From Chrysochromulina tobinii (taxonomy: Eukaryota > Haptophyta > Prymnesiales > Chrysochromulinaceae), in contig JWZX01003119.1 in the NCBI GenBank assembly GCA_001275005.1, positions 1 through 46,254 on the forward strand: 46,254 nt of DNA. Direction: 5' to 3'. Numbering within the stretch: position 1 is the stretch's first letter; the number at the start of each line of letters is the position of its first letter. Below are positions 9,020 through 19,009 of this stretch, piece after piece. The position numbers and the translations under genes are program-made. The notes beneath the pieces were generated by a model. The model was not told the DNA's origin. It worked only from the letters and a program-made list of their open reading frames with translations, and did not search any database.

Positions 9020-10066
9020 TCAACGTGCCTCCATCTGACGCGTCATCGCGAGCTTCTGCTCGTATTTGTCGGCGGCGGGGTCGTGGAGAGCCTTCGTGCC
9101 CAGCATCTTGCCCGTGGGCACCGCCGACTTGAAAGTCTGATCGGAGATCCATTTCTCCCGGTCGACTTCGCGGTCGAGCGACGCGGGTGGCGGGTGGTAA
9201 CCGACGCCGCCTGTGTGGACGGAGCCAGGGTAAACGAGGGGCCGCTTGCCAGTGGCGGTCACAAAGTCCTCTTGGGCCATGCGCGTCGTCTTCGAGAGCC
9301 ACTTCTCCTGCCGCTCCTCCTGCTGCATCTCGGGATATGTGGCCTCGTGCATGTTTCGCGGCTTAATGGGCGGTAACGAGCCGACGGGCACGAGCTTCTT
9401 CTTGCGCAGCTCCGTCTTGATGAGCGGGCGCACGGCGTTGCGCAAATGGTCCTCGACGGGTACGCCGAAGGCCGTCGGGTGGTAGCCGACGTGGTAGGGC
9501 GAGTTGTAGATGCCCGCGCACGAGGCTGTCGAGCGCAGGTGGTGCAACCGCGTGGCGAGTCGGGTGACCGTCTCGCGCCCTTTGGTCTCCTGCTGCTGCG
9601 TGATCTCTGCGACCTGCTGCTCGAGGGAACGCTGCAGCTGCCCCTTGAGCGATTCGCCTTTACGCAAGACCGCGTCCACGTACGCCTTGCGCGCGTAGAA
9701 ATTGTGCAAGTACTTTCGCGAGTGAAACCCTCGGAAGCGCAGCTGGATGGTGGTGGCGAAGGAGTCGAAGAACTCGCGCTGCAGCTGCGTGTCGCGCTCG
9801 ATGCGCAACCGCCGCGCACGCTGCCGCCCAAGGTGCCCCCGCGCTATCCGCTCGACGATGAGCCCATGGTGCGCCCAGTAAGCGATGAGCACCCGCGTCA
9901 TGCGGCCGCGCCACGCAGACTGCAGGCGCGTGCACGCGGCCGACTCGCGCGGCCGCATGGACTCCGCCAATGCCGTCTTCACGTAGAAGGCTTCGCTCAG
10001 CTCCGCCTCCGCTCCCGACCGCTTTGCCCGCATCCACGCGGCAAAAGTGCTCGAGGCGGCCGCCAT
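9020..10066 (-). CDS. SPATA17: SPATA17-like IQ-motif ciliary protein
   Basis: A calmodulin-binding IQ protein of the SPATA17 family, found in ciliated or flagellated lineages and linked to axonemes. From Met at 10066 it has 348 residues. IQ motifs are seen at ACTRLQSAWRGRMTRVLI and ATTIQLRFRGFHSRKYL, with a further degenerate one between them. They are followed by the family block that includes LHHLRSTASCAGIYNSPY (SPATA17 proteins share a LLSTKQIPGIYNSP-like stretch), and then Tyr/Pro-containing segments (GYHPTAFG, GGVGYHPPPA). An in-frame Met at 10156 would add 30 residues and reach closer to Raptor; 10066 is preferred because MAAASSTFAAW looks like a normal start. It diverges from Raptor. 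Confidence 0.82.
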   Translation of the reverse strand: MAAASSTFAAWMRAKRSGAEAELSEAFYVKTALAESMRPRESAACTRLQSAWRGRMTRVLIAYWAHHGLIVERIARGHLGRQRARRLRIERDTQLQREFFDSFATTIQLRFRGFHSRKYLHNFYARKAYVDAVLRKGESLKGQLQRSLEQQVAEITQQQETKGRETVTRLATRLHHLRSTASCAGIYNSPYHVGYHPTAFGVPVEDHLRNAVRPLIKTELRKKKLVPVGSLPPIKPRNMHEATYPEMQQEERQEKWLSKTTRMAQEDFVTATGKRPLVYPGSVHTGGVGYHPPPASLDREVDREKWISDQTFKSAVPTGKMLGTKALHDPAADKYEQKLAMTRQMEAR

Positions 10067-10244
10067 AGAACAGCGCCTCCCTAACAACTCCTGCCCGTCC
10101 TGTGGGGAAATATGAAACCGACAAAAGATCGCTACGGAGCTGATTCGAGATCCCATTCCCTCTTACATGTATTTGCGTGGGCAGGGAGTGTGGTTTCTGA
10201 TGCGGTTTTGCTTGTTTTCGTAACGTGAAGTCGCGGCGCCGCGC
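10067..10244. promoter_or_regulatory. Probable shared promoter, SPATA17 / Raptor
   Basis: Only 178 bp separate the two divergent start codons, so both promoters and 5' UTRs must lie here. The middle is less GC-rich than both genes. Confidence 0.45.
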
Positions 10245-13200
10245 ATGGCTACAAGTAGCTCGCGGGGTATTCAGCGCGCCGGAGCGGAGCGCCTCTTCAG
10301 TCGTGCGCTGCACGACCTGCTGCTGCTGCCCGATGGCGTCGGCGGCTGGCACGAGCTCACGCCAGTGCAGGCGTGGCGGCTGCGCGACCGGCTCAAGACA
10401 GTGGCAGCCGCACTCGTGCTCTGCCTCAACGTGGGCGTCGACCCGCCAGATGTGATCAAGCCCGACCCGTGCGCGCGCCTCGAGTGCTGGCTCGACCCCG
10501 CATCGATGCCCGCGCAGAAGGCGCTCGAGGCCATCGGAAAGGCGCTGCAGGCACAGTACGAGTGCTGGCAGCCGCGCGCGTCCTACCGGCTGTGTGCCGA
10601 CCCGACGCTCGAGGAGCTGCGTAAGGTGTGCGTCGGGCTACGGCGCAATCACGGTGGCCGCGAGGAGCGGCTGCTTCTGCACTTCAACGGGCATGGCGTG
10701 CCGCGCCCATCGGTCAACGGCGAGCTGTGGGTCTTCAACCGATCGTTCACGCAGTACATCCCTGTGTCGGCGTACGATCTGCAGCTGTGGCTGGGCTCGC
10801 CGTGCATCCTGGTGCTCGACTGCTCGAACGCGGCGCGGGTCATCGAGGCGCTCGGCACCATGATGGCCGCGCCCGCCGCGGGCGGTGCCTCGGCTGGCGG
10901 CGCGGCTGGCGGCGCGAGCGGCGGTGCGAGCGGCGCATCGCCTGCCGATGGCGCTGGCGCAGGGGTCGGCGGCACAGCCAGAGGCGTGACAGGCGCGGGT
11001 GGTGGCAGCGGCGCTGGCGCGGCGGGCAGCGGCGGCGCGCTCGGAGCCGGCGGCGACGGCACCACCGGAGCAAAGGGCCCCGCCGTGGGCTCTCCCGGTG
11101 AGGGCGGGGCGGTGCTCGGCAAGGACGTGATTGTGCTCGGTGCTTGCGACTCGACGGCGCAGCTGCCGACGAACCCGGAGTTTCCAGCGGACGTCTTCAC
11201 GTGCTGCCTCACCACGCCGCTGCGCATGGCGCTGCGCTTCGCCTGCCGCAACACGCTGCTCTACCTTCCCTCTGGTCCGATCGATACGCTTCCGGGTGCA
11301 CTGGGCGACCGTCGCTCGCCTCTCGGGGAGCTGAACTGGATCTTCACGGCGATCACGGACTCGATCGCGTGGGACGTGCTGCCGCGTGAGCTCTTCCGCC
11401 GCCTCTTCCGCCAAGACCTGCTTCTCGCCTCTCTGCTACGCAACTTTCTGCTCGCGCAGCGCATCCTCTCGCGCGCGGGCCTCTACCCCGTCTCCGCACC
11501 CGCGCTGCCGCCCATGCACCACCACCCACTGTGGGAGTCGTTCGACCTCGTGATCGAGGCGGCCATCTGCGACGCGAACGCGCGGCGCGGGCGCGAGGCG
11601 CCGCCGCCGCCGCCCTCGCCCTTCTTCTCAGACCAGCTCACCGCATTCGAAGTTTGGCTGCGGCTCGGCTCGCGTGGCACGCGCCGTCCGCCCGAGCAGC
11701 TGCCCATCCTATTGCAGGTGCTGCTCTCGCCCACTGATGGCCGCTGATTGCTACTGATGGCTTCTGACTGATTGCTACTGATCGATTGCCACTGATTGCC
11801 ACTGATTCGGGCAGATGCTGCTCTCGCCCGATCTTGACGAACCTTTGATTGCCTCCCTCATCAGGTGCTGCTCTCGCCCACGCATCGGCTGCGCGCGCTG
11901 CTGCTGCTTGGCCGCTTCGTGACGCTCGGCGCGTGGGCGGTCAGCGAGATGCTCTCGGTCGGCATCTTTCCCTACATTCTCAAGCTCCTCCTCTCGGCCG
12001 CTTCCGAGCTGCGCCCACCCTTGCTCTTCATTTGGGCCAGAGTGCTCCTGCATGACTCGTCGTGTCAGGCCGACCTTCAGCGTGACGCGGCGCACGCCTT
12101 TTTCATCGACATCCTGCGCCCGTCGGCCACTGCTGAGACGACGCGCTCGGGGCAGACGCCGTCGTATGGGTGGGTCGAAGGGATGGGCGCACCGACACCC
12201 CCCGTGCCACACTGCCTACTGGCCCTCTTTGTACTTGCCGCCGTGTGCCGTCAGCAGCCGGAGGGGCGCGCCGCGTGCCTGCGCCAGAACCTGCCCGAGT
12301 TGCTCGCTCAGCAGCTCGATCTCGCCCTCGATCTCGATCTCGACGGCGATTGCGACGGCGGCGGCGACGGCGGCGGCGATGGCGGCGATGGCGGCGGCGA
12401 TGGCGGCGGCGATGGCGGCGGCGATGAGCGACGCGAAGCAGCGGCAGAGGTGGCGGCCCGCTGTGGGCTGGACAGCACGGTCGGCTCGCTGCGCTCCCAG
12501 TGGATCGTGTGGATCTGCCTGTGCACCTCCCAGCTCTGTGAAGAGGACCAAGCCGCTCAGGATGCCGTGCATGCATGCCGCCTTGACCAACGGCTGCTGC
12601 GGGTGCTCCAAGAGGTGGAGCCCGAGGCGCGCGCGGCCGCACTGTACGCGCTCACGGCCGTGTGCTCGAGCATGGCTTCCTCGGGCGCGCCCTCAGCGCC
12701 CACGACAACGCCAGCCTCGGGCGCGCCCTCAGCGCCCACGACGACGCCAGCCTCGGGCGCGCCCTCGGCGCCCACGACGACGCCAGCCTCGGGCGCGCCC
12801 TCAGCGCCCACGACGACGCCAGCAGAAGCAGCGTGTCCGGTACCAGTGGGCGCTGTCGTGGGCGCGTCTGTGGCTTCGCCACCCTCCGCCGCCGAGGACT
12901 GGCGGCTCGAGCTCGGAGCCGAGGCAGTGCTCACGATCGCGGACGGCTCTCCCATCGTGCGTGCGCAGCTCTGTCGCCTGCTGCTCACGCTCACGCGTCG
13001 GCACCCAGGCCGGTGTGCCGATGGGTGCCATCAGCTGCTCTGGCTCCGCGCGCAGTCGATGAGCACTTTGGGCTCCGTGCACGGCGGCGGCGGCTTGAGC
13101 AGCGGTGGGATGCTGCCCTTTTCATCCAGTGCGCTCGGAGCAGGCGTCTACACCACTGGAGGGGGGGGCGAGCTCGCGAGGGGAAGCGCCGCGCCGCAGC

Positions 13201-16200
13201 TGGCTGGACGCCCTCCCCTCCCCGGCGCATCAGATCTGTCGCAAGGGTACACGCGCCATCTACTCTCGCAAGGGTACATGCAGGAGGCGCCCGGCGCGGG
13301 CGGCGCCGGCGCCGGCGCCGGCGCCGGCTCGAGGAACAGCAGCAACAGCAGCCTGGATGCATGCGGCTCACCCGGCGGAGTTTCGATGGGTGGGGCGGCC
13401 GTGGGCACTGTCATGGGCGCTGTCGTGGGCACTGGCGGGGGTGAGGGCGTTGTCGTGGGCACTGGCGGGGGTGAGGGCGTGGGCAGCACCGGCGCGGAGA
13501 GCGTCGAGGGCATCGAGAGCCGCGTATCGCTCACTTCGCTCACTGGTCTGCCAAGGGGTATGAGCACGAGCGCCGGTATGGGCTCGAGCTCGCGCGAGCT
13601 CGACACGACGACCGTCGTATCGGGGCTGACCCCGACCCTCGGCCTCGGAGAAGCGTTTGCGAGCCATGCGATCATGATGAAGCATGCCATGGTGCTCGAG
13701 CCACGGATGATTGGACACTCTCTGGCGACCGCCGCTGAGCTCTCTGCGACCCTCTTTGCAGCGGCCATGAGGGTGACGGCCTCGGCCGCGAGCATGGCGA
13801 CGCCCACGGCGACGCCCAAGCTGTCGGCGGCGCATGGTGGCCAAGAGCAGCCGCCCCTGCGCGCCCGCGCCGTGCTGAGCGCTGTCCACGGAGGCAGCGC
13901 CCCCCGCCCCGCTGTCAAAGCGCCGCCTTCGCCACTGCGCGGTCAAAGCCTCTCGCCACTGCGCGGTCCAAGCATCGTCAATGAGGCGTTACAGATCGCC
14001 GAGCGTGTCACGGCCGCAGCGCGCGATGTCGCCGCCGCCGAGAGCGATGCCGCGGATGCGGCGGCCGCGATGCTGGCCGTCGAGGGCGGCGCCGTGGCGG
14101 CGGCGACAATTAAGCTGTGTGCGGCACTGATCCTGATCGCCCGGGACTCGGTGCCGCGCATCGCCACGCGCGCGCAGCAACAGTTGCGTGCCCTCGTGCC
14201 ACTCGCGTCCCTATCCTCGCCGATGCATCCCACCGCCACACCTCTATTGCCGCGCGCCGCCCCCACGCCTGAGATGTCGCGGCGCGCCGGCGCGAGCGGC
14301 GGCGGGGCTGGGTGTGTGCCCACGTCGGGCAGTGAGGACAGCGGCGCCGAGCGCAGCGGAGCTTTTTTTGGAGCGCGGCTGCAGCGGCCGATGGCGCTGG
14401 CGCTGGGGTCGGCGGCCGGTGGTGCCGGCAGTGCTGGCGCCGAGAATCTCGACGAAACGAGTCATCCGGGCATACCGCCATACACGGGAGCCATTCACAC
14501 GGGAGCCATTCACACGGGAGCCATTCACACGGGAGCCATTCACACGGGAGCCATTCACACGGGAGCCATGGCCATGCCACGTGGCGCTGTGCCGGCGCGT
14601 TCACTCACTACGACGCCGTTTCGAGATGGTACGCCGCCGGTGGCGCTGACCCCGGAGCCTCCTATGGGAGGGATTGCGAACGGTGCGGACGCGTTCGCTC
14701 AGCTGATGCCACGCGCCGAGCTGAGCGCCGAGTTGCCCCCTCCGCTCGAGCTGGGCGGCGACATGTACGAGTGGGCCACCCAGCAGCTCCACAGGGGCTT
14801 TCCTACCATCAGCGATCGCGGCGAGATCCAACCTCCCCGCGGGCAAGAGAGGCGTGCCCACCCATTTTTGGCTGTCGCGGCGGCCCTTGTCGACCCCGCC
14901 GTCGCGGCGGCGGCGGCGGCGGTGGCCGATGCCGCCAACGGCGGCGCGGGCGCCATATCGAGCGCCAACGGGGGCGCGGGCACCGGCGACGCCGGCGTCT
15001 CGACGCCGAGCACACTGGAGCGCCCCGCCAGACCCACGAAGAGCTATACGATGGCTTTTGGGGGGCTACGCATCGGCGGCGGCGACGACCGTGAACGGCA
15101 GCAGGCGGTGAGCCTCAAGTGTGAAGACCAGCTAGCAACCCTTGACAGCGGCTCCCCGCGCTGCTCGTCGCTAGCGCTCCATGCGAGTGAGCCGCTCCTG
15201 GTCGCCGCCTCGGCACGTGAGGAGGTCTCTGTGTGGAACTACAAGACGAAGCAGCGCATCAATGCCTTTGCCAACGCGAACCCGGCCGGCTCTCGCTGCA
15301 CCTCGATGCACCTGCTCGAATCGGCTGGAAGTCTCGTCAATGGGCATGCGTCCGGCTTACTCCTCGTCGGCTCCAGTGAAGGCGCCGTGCGTATCTGGCG
15401 TCAATGGGCGTTGCCTGGCGAGCAGCAGATGGTGGGCTCCTTTTTGGCAGCGGACCGGTCCGCTGCTGCCACCGAAGCAGCGAGTCTGCACGACAGTCGA
15501 CTGTTCACTGCGTACCAGCCTCAGGGTGCGCTCCTCAGCGTCGCGGCGAGCACCTCGAATGTCATCCGCCAGTGGGACCTGGTCGCCGAACGGTGCGCGC
15601 GCCAGCTCACAGTCGACGTGGCCGACGCCTTCTCCGTGCGCGCTCTCGCCTCGGACCAGCATTCATCGCTTCTCGTCGTGGGGGGTACCGACGGCGCGAC
15701 ACGTATTATCGACCCGCGACTTCCCTCCGCGGATTGCACCGTGGCCACGGTCGGCGCTTTCGCGTCGCGCGCGCACATCGCGCAGCTGACCCTGCAGACC
15801 TCCGATCGTCCCTGGGTCGCTATCGCCACGCATCTGGGCGACATGGGCGTGTGGGACCTGCGCCGCGCCGTATCGAGCGCTTCGGCCCTTCCCCACAGCT
15901 CATCGTCGGCCGCGCCACTCGTGCACACCATCACCTCGCACAAGTCTGGCCTCTCGGCCCTCTCGCTGCACGACCACCTGCCTCTGCTCGCCTCGGGCTC
16001 TCGCAATCAATTCATCAAGCTCTTCGACCTGACCGCGCTCCGCGACAACGCCGGCCCCGCACGTGAGCTCTCGACGATCCGTTACTTTGACGGCTTCCTT
16101 GGAGCCCGTATCGGGCCCGTCACGTGCCTCGCCTTCCACCCGACCAAGCCCCTCCTCGCCGTCGGCGCGACTGACTCCGTCGTCAGCATCTACTCATCGT

Positions 16201-16202
16201 GA
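10245..16202 (+). CDS. RPTOR: Raptor, regulatory-associated protein of TOR (TORC1 subunit)
   Basis: TORC1 scaffold that recruits substrates to TOR kinase. Exon 1 is 10245-11717 (491 aa), intron 11718-11864, exon 2 11865-16202; 1936 residues in total. The N-terminal Raptor/caspase-like domain is unmistakable: LLLHFNGHGVPRPSVNGE with His150, TQYIPVSAYDLQLWLGSP, LVLDCSNAA with Cys193, then GACDSTAQLPTNPEFPADVF. Exon 2 opens in the HEAT region (HRLRALLLLGRFV, WAVSEMLSVGIFPYILKLL, ELRPPLLFIWARVL). From about residue 1570 a seven-bladed WD40 domain follows (EEVSVWNYKTKQRINAF, GAVRIWRQW, VIRQWDL, DGATRIIDPR, DSVVSIYSS). The protein is far longer than animal Raptor (~1335 aa) because of Gly/Ala-, Ser- and Thr-rich inserts: one inside the caspase-like domain (about 10860-11125) and much of 12660-15060. 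Confidence 0.95.
11718..11864 (+). other. Raptor intron holding extra copies of the exon 2 start
   Basis: 147-bp GT-AG phase 0 intron joining PILLQ to VLLSPTHRL. The 16-mer GTGCTGCTCTCGCCCA begins the intron (11718-11733) and also begins exon 2 (11865-11880). A third copy (TGCTGCTCTCGCCC) lies at 11816-11829 behind a potential acceptor GGGCAG. Between them are CACTGATTGC-type units. Confidence 0.85.
12678..12821 (+). repeat. Four 36-bp tandem repeats coding SGAPSAPTTTPA
   Basis: In-frame minisatellite inside Raptor exon 2; units at 12678, 12714, 12750 and 12786 are nearly identical. It encodes a flexible Ser/Pro/Thr-rich linker and is likely to vary in copy number. Confidence 0.9.
14484..14573 (+). 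repeat. Six 15-bp tandem repeats coding TGAIH/TGAM
   Basis: In-frame repeat ACGGGAGCCATTCAC in Raptor exon 2, five perfect units and a sixth that changes to ACGGGAGCCATGGCC. Near-identity points to recent expansion. Confidence 0.9.
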
Positions 16203-16657
16203 GGGCGTGTGTCGCCCCGCGACGCGTGGCTTCGCATCAAGAGCGTCTCCAATTATAAGTGGCTGCCGCGAGCGGGGCTCGTGAGGCGCGTAATACTAGT
16301 AGAGAAACAAATGGCAGTACGCACGGATGTTTCTCTTTTAACCTAGTGCTGCATGGACACTGTGACACCCAACTCCCAAGGCGCGGAAACGTCGTACCCC
16401 CGTCCGTGCCGTGGCCCGTGCCGGTTCCCTGCCGGACGAGCGCACCCCGACCCCGGGCGCCGGAGCCGGAGGGGCGTTACTTAGTACATAGTAGTACGCT
16501 AGTACCGTGGTTCTATTTAAATAAAATGACAGTCGCACTCTGTCAGCACTCTGTGGTGTGACGTTGACGCATTGCGTGGAAACGAAGTTTCGTCAGACGA
16601 AAACCACCATCATATTCATCTAAAACTCCGCCACGCTTTTATTTTATATTTAGGTTT
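16203..16657. other. Intergenic between convergent Raptor and E2 genes
   Basis: No gene seen. An AATAAA lies at 16520-16525 on the Raptor strand, and another on the opposite strand at 16638-16643 just past the E2 stop. Either could be a polyadenylation signal, but usage is unknown. Confidence 0.45.
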
Positions 16658-17536
16658 TTAGCAGTGGTCGTCGTGGAATTCCCACTGCATGTTGCGCGTC
16701 TTCTGCCCCTGCGACATCACTACGGTCGAGTCGTTATCTGGCGGGCGCTTCTTCGCCTTTGCGGAGGAGAGCATCGAGAGCAGCGACAGCGACAGCGACT
16801 TGACATCGGTCTTCGGGTCCCAGTCATTGTAAAGGATGTTGAGGCAGATCTTGCCGTCTGAATAGATGTGCTCGTGCACGGGCGCGGGGCGCATGAAGGT
16901 GACCGTGGGCGGCTGGGTAGGGTAGTCGGCGTGGAAGCGCACGCGCAGCCGGTAGATCTCGCCCTCGTAGATCGTGCCCGGCGCTCCCACCATCTTGACG
17001 ACCCAATCCGTGATGCATTCACAGTCCTCAACCTCGATGCCAATCTCGGGACCGTCGCGCTTCATGATGCGAAGGTCCTTGAGGACGCGCATACGCGAGC
17101 CCGCCTGCAGCTCTTCCTCGTTGAGCTTCTTGCGCTGCGTGCGCCAGCTCTCGTCGTCCGGCGCGAACCCGCACATCTTGCTGCTGTCGCCAAGGATGTC
17201 CTTCTTCGCCTCGTTCTTGGCGTAAGAGTACGAGGGCGACAGCAGCGAGAGCAGCATCTTCCAGAGCTTCACGAGGCCGCTAAAGCACGTTGGCTGAGCT
17301 AACGCCGAGCTTCCGTCCTCGGGTGACGGCAGCGTGTCGCTCGCTCCTGCTGCTGCTGGCGGCACGCTGGCCGGCAGCGTATCGCCGTCGACTCCCGCGC
17401 CGCCACGAAGCGCGAGGAGCGCCGATCGCCGCCCGGACGGCCGTGGTATGATGCGCACGGCGTCGGTAGCAGCGCTTAGCAGCAGCAGCAGCAGCAGTGG
17501 CGACGTGGGCAGGCGCAATCGTGCGTCTTCACGCAT
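16658..17536 (-). CDS. UBE2W-like ubiquitin-conjugating enzyme with a secretory/plastid-type leader
   Basis: A 292-residue E2. The UBC fold spans about residues 146-275, with catalytic Cys231 in SDGKICLNILYNDWDP. In place of the usual HPN triad it has HEH (PVHEHIYSDG), like UBE2W, which has HPH. The C-terminus WEFHDDHC matches the UBE2W ending WWYHDDTC, and SLLSMLSSAKAKKRPPDN matches its SMLSSCKEKRRPPDN. UBE2W attaches ubiquitin to protein N-termini. Unlike cytosolic or nuclear UBE2W (about 150 aa), this protein begins with a strong signal peptide (SPLLLLLLLSAATDA) and an Arg-rich stretch (PRPSGRRSALLALRGG), then ~90 more residues before the UBC fold. There is no Phe after the cut site. This fits the ER lumen or the periplastid compartment better than the stroma. 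Intronless. Confidence 0.8.
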   Translation of the reverse strand: MREDARLRLPTSPLLLLLLLSAATDAVRIIPRPSGRRSALLALRGGAGVDGDTLPASVPPAAAGASDTLPSPEDGSSALAQPTCFSGLVKLWKMLLSLLSPSYSYAKNEAKKDILGDSSKMCGFAPDDESWRTQRKKLNEEELQAGSRMRVLKDLRIMKRDGPEIGIEVEDCECITDWVVKMVGAPGTIYEGEIYRLRVRFHADYPTQPPTVTFMRPAPVHEHIYSDGKICLNILYNDWDPKTDVKSLSLSLLSMLSSAKAKKRPPDNDSTVVMSQGQKTRNMQWEFHDDHC

Positions 17537-18057
17537 GATGCAAGCGCCACCTCAGCTCGAGAGTCCAATGCTCGTCCTCAGCTCGAGTGTTCAAAACAAC
17601 GCGTACGAAGCCTCATACACCGTACTCTACGGACTCCCGTGCACAGGAGCCACTATCACTATGGGCGGAGATGTGGCCAACACAACCTGTTTGAACATAG
17701 GCCGTTAATCGGCAATGCGTGGGGGTCAGAGAAAGCCGGCATGCCGGCTAAACAGCGATCAGCGCTGTACTTTTCTCGGTGTAGTCTGCCTCTCTGGACT
17801 CAGAAAGGGGATGCACCTGGGATGACACATGGTTAGTGACATGGGACTGGGGTCTGGGGACCATGCACTCGAGTATTACTGCTGCGCACCTACACGCTGC
17901 TCTGTACGACTGACGACTGTATCGGTATGAGGACTCGCACCTATGTGCGATAGAGGGGGGCATTCCCCTCCATCGCCCCCACCATCCCCTGGACGGGAGC
18001 ATGGCCGCATGCCCCTGTCCTCCCGCGAGAGCACTCCGAGGAGACATGCGAGGCAAC
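17537..18057. other. Intergenic, no gene seen
   Basis: Lies upstream of the E2 gene and downstream of the unknown minus-strand gene. Short open frames here look random; no repeat or RNA gene was recognised. Confidence 0.4.
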
Positions 18058-18738
18058 CTAATCCATGATGAGTGATGGCGATGTGTTTGTCTGGGAGTTG
18101 GAGTTGAACATGAGCGCCGCCGGGGAGCCAACGCGCGAGCTGCTTCTGCTGTTCATGCTGCTTCTGCTGTTCACAATCGTGACCGGCGAGCCAGGGCGCG
18201 AGTCGCTGCTAAAGAAGGACCTCGTGCCGAAGTCGGGATCAAGCGTGTCATCGACCTTGTATGCGCCCCGCTGGAGCACGTTATCCAGGTGTCCGGGCGT
18301 CCATTGGACCGGCGATGAACGGCCGGTGTGGCTCGTCACAGGCCTGAACGAGAGCCGGGAGGACGAGCGGCTGGGCTCATACCGCCACCCAGGCTGCCGC
18401 GGCTCCTTGTATGCCCATGGCGGTGGAAGGGGCGTGAGCATAAAAGCCTTCGCCGTGTACGTGTGCGGCTCGGGAAAGCGATTCCTGACCGGCGAGCCGA
18501 ATTTCGGGCCAAACTTGGTGCCACACCCGCCGCGCGAGGCGGGCCGATATTTTTCCGCAGGCGGGACGTCGTAGTGCTTGGCTGCACCGTCAGGCAGGGC
18601 CCCTAGCGGAAGTCGGATCGAGCAGCTGCCGGTGCCTGGACCCCTGAGAGGACCGAGCGTTGGTGAGGAGAATGAACGCTCGAAGCCAGAAATGCCGCCG
18701 CCGTTGCGTGGGAGCGAATTTTGCGGCATCGTCGTCAA
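18058..18738 (-). CDS. Unknown Pro/Ser/Arg-rich protein
   Basis: A 226-residue basic protein with no recognised domain. Scattered Pro-Gly and aromatic motifs (GTKFGPKFGSP, LPPPWAYKEPRQPGWRYEPS, VQWTPGHLDNVL) recall small microtubule-associated axonemal proteins, but this is weak. The C-terminal third is Ser/Asn-rich (SRSSMNSRSSSRVGSP). A competing plus-strand frame (18065-18574, 169 aa) has a leucine-rich stretch. The minus frame is preferred for its length and its ordered motifs, but either may be spurious. Confidence 0.4.
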   Translation of the reverse strand: MTTMPQNSLPRNGGGISGFERSFSSPTLGPLRGPGTGSCSIRLPLGALPDGAAKHYDVPPAEKYRPASRGGCGTKFGPKFGSPVRNRFPEPHTYTAKAFMLTPLPPPWAYKEPRQPGWRYEPSRSSSRLSFRPVTSHTGRSSPVQWTPGHLDNVLQRGAYKVDDTLDPDFGTRSFFSSDSRPGSPVTIVNSRSSMNSRSSSRVGSPAALMFNSNSQTNTSPSLIMD

Positions 18739-19009
18739 TCAGATGGCGGCGGCTTCCTGGGAGCAGCTCGACGAGGTAGAGGGCGATCCCGAACCCGAAC
18801 TGCGATGAACGTCAGTGATGATTCCAAATTGATGCAACTTCTTTACATGTACATCTCGTTTTGATGACAGTGCCACATGACAGTGCTCGAGTCGATGGGT
18901 ACGTCGAGGACCCTGGGAGGTGCGCGTGATTATTGTTTGCTACCTTCCTCCCTAAAAAGGGCTCCCAATTAATTGGCATCAGGATTCTTTCATTTTCTGT
19001 GCGACTTCG

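Noticed and set aside
12103-14861. Many antisense and alternate-frame open frames over Raptor exon 2
   Set aside because: They follow low-complexity GC repeats and have no conserved motif, whereas the Raptor frame is continuous and homologous on both sides.
18065-18574. Plus-strand 169-codon frame with a leucine-rich stretch
   Set aside because: It overlaps a longer minus-strand frame with ordered motifs. Kept only as an alternative, since neither is well supported.
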